Assembly: GCF_029522115.1 (NCBI RefSeq) | Contig: NZ_JAKWFK010000006.1 | Span: 1 to 64,000 of the forward strand | DNA: 64,000 bases | Direction: 5' to 3' | DNA from: Trinickia sp. Y13 | Lineage (GTDB): Bacteria; Pseudomonadota; Gammaproteobacteria; Burkholderiales; Burkholderiaceae | Shown here: positions 1-8,998 of the stretch, in pieces | Position numbering within the stretch: the first letter of the stretch is position 1 | Layout of the letters: each line of letters begins with the position of its first letter | The notes under the pieces: model-generated | The model's database searches: none | Told to the model about the DNA's origin: nothing | Seen by the model: the letters and a program-made list of their open reading frames with translations, nothing else | Made by a program: the position numbers and the translations under genes

Positions 1-1543
1 CGCGCGTCGGTTGCACTTTGACCCACGGCGCGTTGCCGGCGTCTTTTGCAAGAGACTTGAGCATCAGGCCGCGTTTAACCGTCTCCGTGGCATCGGCCAC
101 ATCGACCAGCATCGCGCCCGAAGCCACCTCGAGAAACGCCTTCTGCTCACCCAACTGCTTTGCACGCGCTTGGCTCTTCTTGATGAATGCGGGTAAATCG
201 GGGCCTGCAAACACCTCCAAATGCATCAACGCCCGCTGCGGCGACGGCGGCAGCTTCGACGCTTCGCGATAGCGCTGATACTCGCCCAAATAGCCCAACA
301 CGGCGCCCGCCGCGACCGGATACGGCGTGTCGAGCACCACGACAGAATCCAACGGCTGCGGGTCGACCAGGAGATCGAATTGATCGATCTTGATCCAGCC
401 CGTCGGCACGCGCGGATCCACCGGATCACCAACCACTAGCCCTACCGGCTCACCCTTGAGAACCTTAGTGATAGGCGCCCAGCCCTTGTCCTTTTCCGTA
501 ACAGCGCCGAGTTGAACTTCAACACCTTGCGGCAATAGGCCAATAGGTTCGCCTTTCGCTCTGCTATATACCTGCGCTCCCTTCGCCAACGGTTGCTTGG
601 GCTTTGCGCTCGGGGCTGGTCGATCGAACCGAAACGGATTCGAAGCATTCGAACTCGATGCCTGTGTCCATGCATCGAGCCAATTGAACGGCGCCGCGGA
701 TAAATCCCCCGCCGATCCGTGCGTCCTATCAGGAGTTACACCGGGCGGCACAATTGCGCTGTCGGGAGAGTCGACGCGCAATGAATCCGGGAACGAAAAA
801 TTAAACGTGCTCGGTTCATGCTGGTTGTCCGCGGCATCGGCATTGACCCGGTATCGCTTCTCGCCTTTCCAGAACGGTGAGCACTTGATCGCCGACGAGG
901 GAGGCCGATTCGCCTGAGCCGACGCGTCGCTCGCAGGCGGCGCGTCGATCACGGCCTTATAGCCGCGCCAGTCGAGCAGATGCATATACAGGCTGAAGAA
1001 CGTCAGCGTCTCGTCTGCGGGCGCCGACGTGGGTGCCGCGCCGCCCGGTGCGCTTGCCCGCGTCGGGTGCGCCCCCTGAACGCCGGAAGCGCTTGACACG
1101 GGCGAGGGGCTTGAAGCGCTCTGCGCTGGCGGTAGCACGAGTTTATGCCGCACCAACACGAATCCCGTCGAGTACATGCAACTCTTCCCGTCTTGGTACT
1201 TCAGCACGGGATACTTCGAATCGAGCCGATACGCGACCACCTCGCCGTCGGCGATCGCCCGCACGCCGTCCTCCTGCTTCAATATTTGCCCCGTTGCGGT
1301 GTCGAAATGAACACCACCGTGCCAAATACCGTTCGCTCCGAGCGGGTAAAACCCATCTTCGGCATTGCTCAGCGCCTCGAAGAACGAATGCGCGTCGCTC
1401 GCGCCCTTATCGTCCCCCGTCGCAAACGGATAGCTCCACTTCAACGGCACATACGCCGGCGCAGGGGTTGCGGCCGGCGTCGGCGCGGGCTGGGAGGGTG
1501 CTTTCTTATGGCCAGGCGGGTGATGCGGATTCGTTGTACTCAT
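1..1543 (-). CDS. VgrG-linked protein with M23-like N-terminal region (partial, probable T6SS cargo)
   Basis: The reading frame opens at an ATG 70 bases downstream of the vgrG stop, preceded by an AGAAGAA ribosome-binding stretch, and stays open to the left edge (about 514 codons), so the C-terminus is missing. After a Pro-rich leader, the segment WHGGVHFD (about residues 74-81), then VRAIADGEVVAY, LVRH and SLYMHL, follows the order of motifs in M23/LytM peptidases. The usual H-x-G-x-D is H-x-G-x-H here, so activity is uncertain. Further on, around residues 315-350, a stretch beginning AQVYSRAKGEPIG looks like a bacterial SH3-type fold. Proteins of this kind sit directly behind vgrG in Burkholderia, and I infer a T6SS cargo acting on the cell wall. 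No signal peptide is visible. A structural rather than enzymatic role is the alternative. Confidence 0.6.
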   Translation of the reverse strand, partial: MSTTNPHHPPGHKKAPSQPAPTPAATPAPAYVPLKWSYPFATGDDKGASDAHSFFEALSNAEDGFYPLGANGIWHGGVHFDTATGQILKQEDGVRAIADGEVVAYRLDSKYPVLKYQDGKSCMYSTGFVLVRHKLVLPPAQSASSPSPVSSASGVQGAHPTRASAPGGAAPTSAPADETLTFFSLYMHLLDWRGYKAVIDAPPASDASAQANRPPSSAIKCSPFWKGEKRYRVNADAADNQHEPSTFNFSFPDSLRVDSPDSAIVPPGVTPDRTHGSAGDLSAAPFNWLDAWTQASSSNASNPFRFDRPAPSAKPKQPLAKGAQVYSRAKGEPIGLLPQGVEVQLGAVTEKDKGWAPITKVLKGEPVGLVVGDPVDPRVPTGWIKIDQFDLLVDPQPLDSVVVLDTPYPVAAGAVLGYLGEYQRYREASKLPPSPQRALMHLEVFAGPDLPAFIKKSQARAKQLGEQKAFLEVASGAMLVDVADATETVKRGLMLKSLAKDAGNAPWVKVQPTR

Positions 1544-1613
1544 GACATTTCTTCTATTTGCTCGGTCAACGTTAGTGGTGAGGCGGTGCGAGCTCTACAA
1601 CAATCATTCGACA

Positions 1614-4133
1614 TCAACCCGAAAAATCGAGCGACCGGCCGGGCTTCATATCGCCTTGGCCCGCGACGCCATGCATGAAATAGTCGCCGCTAACCGGCCC
1701 CGCAAACATCCGCTTCGCCCCCTTCACGTCGATCGTCCCCGGCGCGTGGATCTCGATGTTGCCGTCCTTGATGCGGATATACGCGCCGCCGCTCGTCAGT
1801 AGGATCTCTTTCTTGCCCGCCATCTCCACCGCTTCCGTGATCGAAATCACCTTCACGCCTTTATGCGCCGTCAGTTCGATCCCGTCGGAATGCGCCTGCA
1901 CTTCCACCTTGCCCTTCCCGGCGAATAGCTTCATCCCCGCGTTCTGCACGAACAGGCTCAGCTTTTCACCAATCGAAGCGATCAGCGATTTGCCGCTAGC
2001 GATATGCGTACTCGCACCGCTAACGATGTTCACGTGCTTGTCCGCGGCGATCTGCGTCGATTGCTGTGTCGATAGCGCGATCCCCGACGGGCTCGCCATC
2101 AGCATGATCGGCTCGGCGAAGCCATTGGCGTTGCCGGTGCCGCCGCCCGCCGTGCGTCCCGCCCCCGACGCGTCACCCGCCACGCTCTTTTGCGTCGCAT
2201 CGGTGAATGCCTTTAACGAGTCGTAGCCGTCTTTCAAGCTTTCCGCTTGATGCGTCGCACTCGCGTCCGATAGCGCTTCAATCACGCTTTCTGCGTTGAC
2301 GAGCTGACTGCTCGCCTGCCGCACATCCATCGGTTGCTTGACCGACGCCGGGTGACTCGACACATACAGCCCTTGCTCCGCACGAATCGCCCCATGCGCA
2401 TTCGACTTCAAATCGAAGCCGCTGCCCAGGTATCCGCCCCGCGTATTGCCGGTGTGATCGACCAAGTATCCCAAATGAAGATGCGAATCGGCGCTCGTCG
2501 AATACAGGTGAACTCGGTTCTGCCCCGTCGAGTCATCCATGACGAGTTGATTGAACCCCCTGCCGCCGTATTCCTTCGATCGATACCCCGAGAGCAAACC
2601 ATTCGTGTGCCAAACCGGGGGCGTCGGCCCGCCATGCATGCGGCCCAGAATCACGGGCCGATCACAATCGCCGCCCATGAAGCCCACGATCACTTCATCG
2701 CCTTTGCGCAACGGGAAATGTCCGCCGCGTTTTGAACCCGCATCGGGAAACGCAGCCCGCACCCATACCGATGCCCGCTCATCGCCCTCATTGCGGCGAT
2801 TCCACGGAAACAGCACCTTCACGCGATTGAGTGCATCGGTGTAGATCTCTTCGCTATCCGGCCCCGCGATGATCGCAGTCTGCAATTGCATCACCGGCTT
2901 GCGGTGCACAAGCGGGCTACGGAACGGCGTGCGCCGCCGTTGCGCTTCGATCTCGACTTGAAAGTACCCTTCGCTGCCATCGGCATGCCGAACTTTGACG
3001 CCGCCAGCATTGGCTCCCGCCGCCGCCAATACTTCCGACTGCAAGCTTTCCGCGAAGTCCGCCACCTCATCCATGCCTGGCAAGTTGTTGCGGATGGTCC
3101 ACGTCGTCTCGATGATCGCGAACTCGCGGTCCTCCGGACGCTCTTTATCGTGGACAGGATGCCCTTCCAGCACAAACCAATACCCCGGCATGGCCGAACG
3201 CAAGCTGCCAATGCCGTGAAACCGCTTCATCTGCGATTCCCATGCTTCGACGCGCACCGCATTTCGATGCTCGCCGCTATCGCGCACGCCCCATGTGTAA
3301 GCGCCTGTGTAGTCGTAGACCTCACCCTGTGCCGGAATGTCGTCGCGCGGGCTGATCGCGCTGCGGACCTCCTTAGGCAGATCGGGCCGCTTGTAATCGA
3401 ACGTGCGCGTCGTCAGCTTGGCACTCTGAATCTGTTGCTGCTCTTTCCATTGCGTGAAGCCTTCCACCTCTTCACGTAAGCCCGTGCGGACGAAGCGCAC
3501 CGTGTTCTGCTCGAGCTGCGGCACGAAATACACATCGTCCATCAGCACGAGCGTGTGCGACTTGCCATCCTCCGCCTGCTCGAAGCGGCCGAACACCCCC
3601 GCTTCCTCCAAGCTGCGATGCACGAAGTTCCAGTCATCTTCCCATTGCACCCGGTTCGAATACTGCGGCATCGCCTGCCGCAGATCGAACCGATAAGCGC
3701 CCTGGGCTTGCGGATGCTCGTCGAACACGTCGGCCACGATCTGCTCGCCCGTCTGCTCCTGCCAATCGCGCATATCGCGACGCAACGGCAAAAAGCACAT
3801 CCACGAAGAAAATCGCAATTGATAAAACGTGAGATATCCGTCGCTGCCTAATCGCGAGAACGTTTTCACATAGCCGTGATGCGGCAGATACGAGCCGTCG
3901 GCTTGCTGCAACCACAGCGTCACCGGCTGCGCAATCAGCGCCTTCAATTCGATTCGATCGCCATGCGACGAGGCGACATCGACAACGAACTCGTAATCGC
4001 GCCCGAGCCGCGATGTGCCCTTCGCCTGCAACGGCACGAGCCAATCGTCCCCCAGCGGCGTCTCGAGCTTTAATAAACGATTGTGTTGCGCATTCCCATA
4101 GAAAAGCGCATCGAAAAGCGCACCGAACGCCAT
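1614..4133 (-). CDS. vgrG: Type VI secretion system tip protein VgrG
   Basis: This is an 839-residue VgrG, the trimeric spike that caps the Hcp tube and carries effectors out of the cell. The N-terminal half has the gp27-like hub (starting near LETPLGDDWLVPLQAKG), followed by the gp5-like OB region with the hallmark WVRAAFPDAGSKRGGHFPL and GGDCDRPVILGRMHGG segments. A long C-terminal DUF2345-type needle follows, ending in GTIDVKGAKRMFAG. I chose the ATG at 4133 because AGGGG lies just upstream and the homology begins there; the frame extends upstream to 4310 without recognisable sequence. The next gene on the same strand is its probable cargo. No other intact T6SS gene lies in the window, so this is an orphan vgrG island. 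A tssF remnant lies 24 kb away. Confidence 0.95.
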   Translation of the reverse strand: MAFGALFDALFYGNAQHNRLLKLETPLGDDWLVPLQAKGTSRLGRDYEFVVDVASSHGDRIELKALIAQPVTLWLQQADGSYLPHHGYVKTFSRLGSDGYLTFYQLRFSSWMCFLPLRRDMRDWQEQTGEQIVADVFDEHPQAQGAYRFDLRQAMPQYSNRVQWEDDWNFVHRSLEEAGVFGRFEQAEDGKSHTLVLMDDVYFVPQLEQNTVRFVRTGLREEVEGFTQWKEQQQIQSAKLTTRTFDYKRPDLPKEVRSAISPRDDIPAQGEVYDYTGAYTWGVRDSGEHRNAVRVEAWESQMKRFHGIGSLRSAMPGYWFVLEGHPVHDKERPEDREFAIIETTWTIRNNLPGMDEVADFAESLQSEVLAAAGANAGGVKVRHADGSEGYFQVEIEAQRRRTPFRSPLVHRKPVMQLQTAIIAGPDSEEIYTDALNRVKVLFPWNRRNEGDERASVWVRAAFPDAGSKRGGHFPLRKGDEVIVGFMGGDCDRPVILGRMHGGPTPPVWHTNGLLSGYRSKEYGGRGFNQLVMDDSTGQNRVHLYSTSADSHLHLGYLVDHTGNTRGGYLGSGFDLKSNAHGAIRAEQGLYVSSHPASVKQPMDVRQASSQLVNAESVIEALSDASATHQAESLKDGYDSLKAFTDATQKSVAGDASGAGRTAGGGTGNANGFAEPIMLMASPSGIALSTQQSTQIAADKHVNIVSGASTHIASGKSLIASIGEKLSLFVQNAGMKLFAGKGKVEVQAHSDGIELTAHKGVKVISITEAVEMAGKKEILLTSGGAYIRIKDGNIEIHAPGTIDVKGAKRMFAGPVSGDYFMHGVAGQGDMKPGRSLDFSG

Positions 4134-4588
4134 GCCGCACCCCTTATTTGTCCGCAGGCTGCAAGATTTCCAGAAGCACGAAATTCTAATTGAGACGGAA
4201 GAAGAAATCGACAAACGTGCCCGTGATTCGGGGATAGCCTCGAACCATACCCGTCTGTATACAGGAAATATTTCCCGACCTAAGCGGCGAACAACAACGA
4301 AATGCTCCATTTTTTCCGATTCGCACGCGAAACCCGCCGTTAGCGCTTATCGCCGGTCTCGTCGCTCTTCTTTTTACCGGGAAGTCCATGGCCGATTCAA
4401 GCGTGCGTCGAGGACACATCGTAGCGAAGCCCCAGGCGCCGCATGACGGGAATCGCCCGTGGAACACACGGTGCCTTCCACTCGCTCTGTTTCAGCATGC
4501 TGTTTTTAAATAACAACCCACAGAGTTGCTAGGCGTATCGCACAAAAAATAAGCTACCAATTTCTTTTATTCTTATTCCATTTTGTTT
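4134..4588. other. Intergenic stretch with no supported gene
   Basis: Between the vgrG start and the SBP56 promoter there are about 450 bases. Short open frames exist on both strands, but none has a ribosome-binding site plus recognisable protein. The part from about 4490 on is clearly AT-rich compared with the flanks, which fits promoter DNA or a short acquired segment. Confidence 0.5.
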
Positions 4589-4619
4589 CTTGCAGTTTTG
4601 CAAGATCGACTCCTACGAT
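4589..4619 (+). promoter_or_regulatory. Candidate promoter and overlapping operator for the SBP56 gene
   Basis: TTGCAG (4590-4595) and TACGAT (4614-4619) are separated by 18 bases and resemble a sigma-70 promoter. A perfect inverted repeat CTTGCA-GTTT-TGCAAG (4589-4604) overlaps the -35 box, a typical place for a repressor or metal-sensor site. Both lie in an AT-rich stretch just ahead of the gene. No transcript data support this. Confidence 0.35.
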
Positions 4620-4657
4620 AACCGCCTTACCCCATTCACGAGATGAGGAAGCGGCCT

Positions 4658-6052
4658 ATGTCGTCCTGGAAACCCGATCCGACGTTCTACCCTTCCGCAC
4701 GCCTTGCCGCACAGGCGCCTAAGGAAACCCTGGCCTACGTCGCGAGCTTCGATCCGACTCGCCGCGTCCCGGATGAGCTCGCCGTCGTCGACCTTGATCC
4801 CGGCTCCCCTGATTACGGCAAAATCGCGGAACGCGTCGCCATGCCCAATACCGGCGACGAATTACACCATTTCGGTTGGAATGCCTGCAGTTCCCATCTT
4901 TGTCCGAACGCCCCCCACCCGCATTCGGAGCGGCGTTATTTGATCGTCCCCGGTTTGCGCAGCTCGCGCCTTCACGTGCTCGATACCAAGCCCGATCCGC
5001 GCCGACCGCGCCTCGTTCGCGTGCTCGAGCCGGATGAAGTCCTGCGCAAGTCCGGCTATTCGCGCCCTCATACGATCCACTGCGGCCCGCAGGGCATCTT
5101 CGTCGTATCGCTCGCGAATGCCGAAGGCGACACGCCCGGCGGTATTTTCGTCATGGATCACGACACGTTCGACATTCGCGGGCAATGGGAAATCGACCGC
5201 GGCCCGCAACAGTTGGCCTACGACGCTTGGTGGCATCTGGGCTACGACACACTGGTCTCGAGCGAATGGGGCTTGCCCGCCACCTTCGAAAACGGGCTCG
5301 TGCCCGAAGTGCTGCTCGGCGGCAAGTACGGACACCAGCTGCACTTTTGGGACTTGAATACGCGCAAGCACAAACAGACGATCGATTTCGGCGAAGAGAA
5401 CCAACTCGTGTTCGAACTGCGTCCGGCGCACGATCCCACCCGGGCGCATGGCTTCGTCAACTCGGTCATCAGCCTGAAAGACCTTTCCGCATCGATCTGG
5501 ACTTGGTATCGCGAAGGCGATCGCTGGGCCGCACGCAAAATCATCGAAATTCCGGCCGAGCCAGCCGATCCCGCCCGCTTGCCACCGATGCTCAAGCGCT
5601 TCGGCGCCGTCCCGCCGCTCGTGACCGACATCGCGCTGTCGCTCGACGATAGGTATCTGTACGTCGCGTGCTGGGGAACGGGCGAGATGCGCCGCTACGA
5701 TGTCAGCGATCCGCACCACCCCGAACTCGTGGGCTCGGTGCGCATCGGCGGCATCGTCGAGCGCGCCAGCCATCCGAGCGCCGGCAACCAGCCGTTGAAC
5801 GGCGGCCCGCAGATGGTCGAAGTGAGCCGCGACGGCCATCGCGTCTATTTCACGAATTCGCTCTACGGCGCGATCGACGAGCAGTTCTACCCCGACGGCA
5901 TCGACGGCTGGATGGTCAAGCTCGACGCGCCCGACGGCGGGGGCTTGTCGTTCGATCGGGAGTTCTATCTGGAATGGCCGACGACGCATCGGCCGCACCA
6001 GATTCGGCTGGAGGGCGGCGATGCCTCCTCCGATTCGTATTGCTACCCGTGA
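4658..6052 (+). CDS. Selenium-binding protein SBP56 family (methanethiol oxidase-like)
   Basis: The 464-residue product matches the SELENBP1/SBP56 family along its whole length. Landmarks are HHFGWNACSSHLCP, SRPHTIHCGPQG, SSEWGLPATFENG and the terminal THRPHQIRLEGG. These carry the His and Cys residues that in characterised bacterial members bind copper for oxidation of methanethiol to formaldehyde, hydrogen sulfide and peroxide. I prefer the ATG at 4658 over the one at 4643 because GAGGAAG lies six bases upstream of it. The next gene encodes a small polytopic membrane protein. No Sec signal is obvious, although some relatives are periplasmic. Methanethiol oxidase is the family-based expectation and is not proven for this protein. 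Confidence 0.9.
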   Translation: MSSWKPDPTFYPSARLAAQAPKETLAYVASFDPTRRVPDELAVVDLDPGSPDYGKIAERVAMPNTGDELHHFGWNACSSHLCPNAPHPHSERRYLIVPGLRSSRLHVLDTKPDPRRPRLVRVLEPDEVLRKSGYSRPHTIHCGPQGIFVVSLANAEGDTPGGIFVMDHDTFDIRGQWEIDRGPQQLAYDAWWHLGYDTLVSSEWGLPATFENGLVPEVLLGGKYGHQLHFWDLNTRKHKQTIDFGEENQLVFELRPAHDPTRAHGFVNSVISLKDLSASIWTWYREGDRWAARKIIEIPAEPADPARLPPMLKRFGAVPPLVTDIALSLDDRYLYVACWGTGEMRRYDVSDPHHPELVGSVRIGGIVERASHPSAGNQPLNGGPQMVEVSRDGHRVYFTNSLYGAIDEQFYPDGIDGWMVKLDAPDGGGLSFDREFYLEWPTTHRPHQIRLEGGDASSDSYCYP

Positions 6053-6118
6053 CTGCGCTAAGGCGAACAGGGCCGCCGCGCTCGAAGCACTGGTTGTGAA
6101 GCGGGGGGCGATTTTACG

Positions 6119-6754
6119 ATGAACGTCGATACGCACACCGCAGCGCTTTGGCTCGCCGTGCTGGGCAGCGGCGTCTTCCACGGCGTCAATCCCGCGATGG
6201 GTTGGCTCTTTGCGACGGCGCTTGGATTGCAGCGCGGCAAGCGCACTGCGCTGGCCGCGGCACTGCCGCCGCTGGCGCTGGGCCATGCCGCATCCATCTT
6301 CATCGTGACTTCGTCGGCGCTCGTGCTCGGGCTCGCCGTGCATGCGGCCTCGCTGCGGCTCGTGACAGGCATCGTCTTGCTCGCATGGGCCGTCTATCAC
6401 TTGCTGTATGGCCACCGGCACCACCTGCGAGTGGGCATGACGGCCGGCTTTCTCGGCCTTGCGCTGTGGTCGGCCGCGACCGCCACCGTCCACGGTGCGG
6501 GGCTCATGCTCGTACCGGCGTTGATGCCGATTTGCGGCGCGGCCGCTCAAGCAAGCTTATCGGGAGCGCTCGGACCCGCTGCGCTCGTCACGCTCGCTCA
6601 CACGCTGGTTGCCTCGGCGACGAGCGCGGCGATCGCGTTCGCCGCGTATGAGTACTTGGGCCTCGCCATGCTGCGGCGCAGCTGGATCAACTTCGATTGG
6701 ATCTGGTCGGCCGCGCTCTTCGTCACGGGCTTGGCGGTGCTGCTGATCGCTTGA
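6119..6754 (+). CDS. Conserved polytopic membrane protein downstream of SBP56
   Basis: This is a 211-residue, very hydrophobic protein with about six predicted membrane segments. The first contains the motif GVFHGVNPAMGWLFA, with HGxNPAMGW as a likely functional signature. A His-rich loop, YGHRHHLRVG, follows the third segment. The pattern resembles HupE/UreJ-like and nickel/cobalt-type small permeases, but I cannot place it in a named family. It starts 66 bases after the SBP56 gene on the same strand, so the two are probably co-transcribed. I infer metal supply or transport of a sulfur compound for the SBP56 enzyme, without direct proof. Confidence 0.75.
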   Translation: MNVDTHTAALWLAVLGSGVFHGVNPAMGWLFATALGLQRGKRTALAAALPPLALGHAASIFIVTSSALVLGLAVHAASLRLVTGIVLLAWAVYHLLYGHRHHLRVGMTAGFLGLALWSAATATVHGAGLMLVPALMPICGAAAQASLSGALGPAALVTLAHTLVASATSAAIAFAAYEYLGLAMLRRSWINFDWIWSAALFVTGLAVLLIA

Positions 6755-6755
6755 A

Positions 6756-6770
6756 GCGCCGCAGCGGCGC
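6756..6770 (+). terminator. Small GC-rich hairpin between convergent genes
   Basis: GCGCCG-CAG-CGGCGC forms a six-pair stem two bases after the membrane-protein stop codon, in the gap before a convergent gene. There is no T-tract, so it is only a weak terminator candidate. Confidence 0.3.
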
Positions 6771-6801
6771 GCGCCCAACACCCTAAGGCCCAAATAACGC
6801 C

Positions 6802-8019
6802 CTAACGCCCGCGTGCGTTCCCCGACAACGACTGCTCGAGCGCGGCGACGCCCGCCGGCAGATCGACGCGCGCGCCGAGTTCGAGCATCGTGCGGCCGAG
6901 CGCATGAACCGTGCGAAACAGATTGTGCTCTCGGCACTGCTCGCCCATTTGGCCGATACGGACGATCGGCAAGCCGAACGAGCCCGAAATTTCGACCTGA
7001 TGATGACGCGAGATGTGGCCGCAGACATCGGCAGGACTCAGCCCCGCAGGCGTCGAAATGCCGACGACCGAGTTCAGCCGGCACGGCTCGGGAGCGAACA
7101 GCGCAAGGCCCATCGCCGAAACCCCTGCTTGCAGCGCGAGCGAGCACTTGAGGTGGCGCGCGAAGCGCTTTTCGAGCGTCTCGGCGCAGACGAGGCGCAG
7201 CGCCTCGTGCAAAGCCAGCACGCCCGACACGGGCGCGGTGTAGTGATAACCGGCGTTGTGCCAGAAATTTTCCGCCAACGACGCGTCGAGACACCAATGC
7301 GCGTTCGGTTGATCGCGCGTCTTGAGCCTTTCCCAAGCGGCATCCGAAAATGCGACCAGCGAGACGCCGGGGATCGACGATAGGCCCTTTTGCCCGCCCG
7401 TGATGACGGCGTCGATGCCCCAAGCGTCCATTTCGAGCGGCATCGTGCTCAGCGTGCAAACCGCATCGACGACGACGAGCGCGCCGGCCGCCTTCGCCAG
7501 CGCCGCAATCTGCCGCAGCTGATGGTTCCAGACGGTATTGGAGGTCTCGCCTTGCACGATGGTGACGACCTCGGGCCGCTCGCGCGCCAGCGCGGCTTCG
7601 ATATCGGCCAATGCCGCGACTTCGCCGTCCGGTGCGTCGAGCGTCGCGACTTGCGCGCCGCAGCGCTTGGCCATCTCCGCCATGCGCGCGCTGAAGAAGC
7701 CGTTCTTGATCGACAGCACGCGCGTGCCGGACCACGCCAGGTTCGAGATCGCCATCTCCATGGCCGCCGAGCCGGGGCCGGCCACGCCGAGGACCCACTT
7801 CGAACGTGTCTGGAACACATAGCGCGCCATGTCCTTCACTTGCCCGATGACCTTCGACATCGTCGCGCCGAGGTGATTGATGACGATCGCGTTCGCCTTG
7901 GCGACCGCGGCCGGAATCGGCACGGGGCCGGCGCCCATCATCAACAACGGTTCTTCGGGGAGGATGGCGTCGAGCGAGACGACGTCGGGACAAGGGATGG
8001 ATGGCGCTGTGCTGGACAT
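6802..8019 (-). CDS. Class V PLP-dependent aminotransferase (alanine/serine-glyoxylate type)
   Basis: The 405-residue protein has the class V fold-type I pattern. MMGAGPVPIP is at the N-terminus, the AGPGSAAMEMA phosphate-binding stretch is near residue 80, VVVDAVCTLSTMPLEMDAWG carries the PLP-contacting Asp, and Lys211 in TGGQKGLSSIPG is the Schiff-base lysine. This is the pattern of alanine-glyoxylate and serine-glyoxylate aminotransferases, including the PucG (ureidoglycine-glyoxylate) branch. The C-terminal SGSFGLPIVRIGQMG is the usual carboxylate-binding loop. It stands alone between a convergent gene and an unrelated one, so context does not pick the amino donor. Start, length and motifs agree. 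Confidence 0.9.
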   Translation of the reverse strand: MSSTAPSIPCPDVVSLDAILPEEPLLMMGAGPVPIPAAVAKANAIVINHLGATMSKVIGQVKDMARYVFQTRSKWVLGVAGPGSAAMEMAISNLAWSGTRVLSIKNGFFSARMAEMAKRCGAQVATLDAPDGEVAALADIEAALARERPEVVTIVQGETSNTVWNHQLRQIAALAKAAGALVVVDAVCTLSTMPLEMDAWGIDAVITGGQKGLSSIPGVSLVAFSDAAWERLKTRDQPNAHWCLDASLAENFWHNAGYHYTAPVSGVLALHEALRLVCAETLEKRFARHLKCSLALQAGVSAMGLALFAPEPCRLNSVVGISTPAGLSPADVCGHISRHHQVEISGSFGLPIVRIGQMGEQCREHNLFRTVHALGRTMLELGARVDLPAGVAALEQSLSGNARGR

Positions 8020-8203
8020 GAGGCTTGGGCGGCGATGAGTTCGGGAAAGAAAGCGGCACCCGCCGCGAACGCATGGCAGCGCTTCGCTTCGAAGAAATGG
8101 TGCGGTGCGGCGACGGGAAACTCGATCATTGCCCCATTTACACGCACGTGCAAGCGTTTTCGACCGAAGGCGGCGTCGGGCGTACTTGGCGTGCGCCCTT
8201 GCG

Positions 8204-8755
8204 CTACTCGGTCGGAGCGCCCGGCACGGCGGGCGGCAGTTCCGCAGCGGCCGCGTCGCTTACGCCGTCGAATCCGCACAGCGCCGCGAGCAATGCGGCT
8301 TCGCGCTCATGCACTTCCACGGGAAACGCCACCGCGCCGGCGTGAGCCAAGTAGCGCGCCCTATGCTGACCGTTGCGGAAGCCGACGACGCCCTCATGCA
8401 GCATCCGCAGCCAGCCGAGCAACCCGCGCACGCGCCGCCTTTGCACCGTGACATAGGGCATGGCGGGAATGCGCTCGTTGGCGGGATCGAGAAACGCACG
8501 AATGCCTTTCACCTTGCCGCTGTGCCAGTTGCCCACGGGCGGCAGAACGTAGTCGGTGTCGTCGCGATTTGCGCATTCGAGCAGCTTGCGCGCATCGACG
8601 ACCACGACGCGATGGCGGCTTTGGTCGTCCTCGAAGACGCGTTTCAGACGCACGTGATCGTAGTACGGATGGTGGCCAAGCGGGACGTGCCACACCGGGC
8701 CGGGTTCGACCGAGGGGGCGAGAGCAACCGCATGAGCAGATGCGGACGTAGGCAT
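8204..8755 (-). CDS. Plasmid fertility inhibition factor-like protein
   Basis: From the ATG at 8755 the product has 183 residues. It carries VWHVPLGHHPYYDHVRLKRV, then VVVVDARKLLE, a second block around GIRAFLDPANERIPAMPYV, and FRNGQHRARYLAHAGAVAFP. This arrangement recalls the FiwA/Pfif family, first known from IncP plasmids as an inhibitor of transfer of other plasmids. Chromosomal copies occur in Burkholderiaceae. The longer frame that begins at 8980 has no matching sequence upstream and includes likely promoter DNA. The family assignment rests on remembered motif order, so it is a moderate-confidence call. No plasmid genes are nearby. Confidence 0.55.
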   Translation of the reverse strand: MPTSASAHAVALAPSVEPGPVWHVPLGHHPYYDHVRLKRVFEDDQSRHRVVVVDARKLLECANRDDTDYVLPPVGNWHSGKVKGIRAFLDPANERIPAMPYVTVQRRRVRGLLGWLRMLHEGVVGFRNGQHRARYLAHAGAVAFPVEVHEREAALLAALCGFDGVSDAAAAELPPAVPGAPTE

Positions 8756-8998
8756 GACGAACGTATGATTGTTGGATGGCGTGGCGCCTCTGCGCCCGCT
8801 CCTCGGCGATCGTTTCGCCGAGGAAGTCGCGCAGACTATCGTTCGATCATGACAAGTTCGTGACGAAAATGACAGTTTCGTCGGAATGTTGATGGGCGCA
8901 CGTCCCGCAGAGGGACGCCGCCTTGACAGAATGTTTGCCCGCGCGGGCGACACTCGAGGCACGCTCCGATGGCGCAGCAATCATTGTGCTCGAAACGA

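Noticed and set aside
4862-6550. 562-codon minus-strand frame
   Set aside because: It lies opposite the SBP56 gene and its neighbour and has the Arg/Ala-rich composition of antisense frames.
6557-8074. 505-codon minus-strand frame
   Set aside because: It is the shifted frame of the aminotransferase gene and reads on into the opposite strand of the membrane-protein gene; the protein has no domain.
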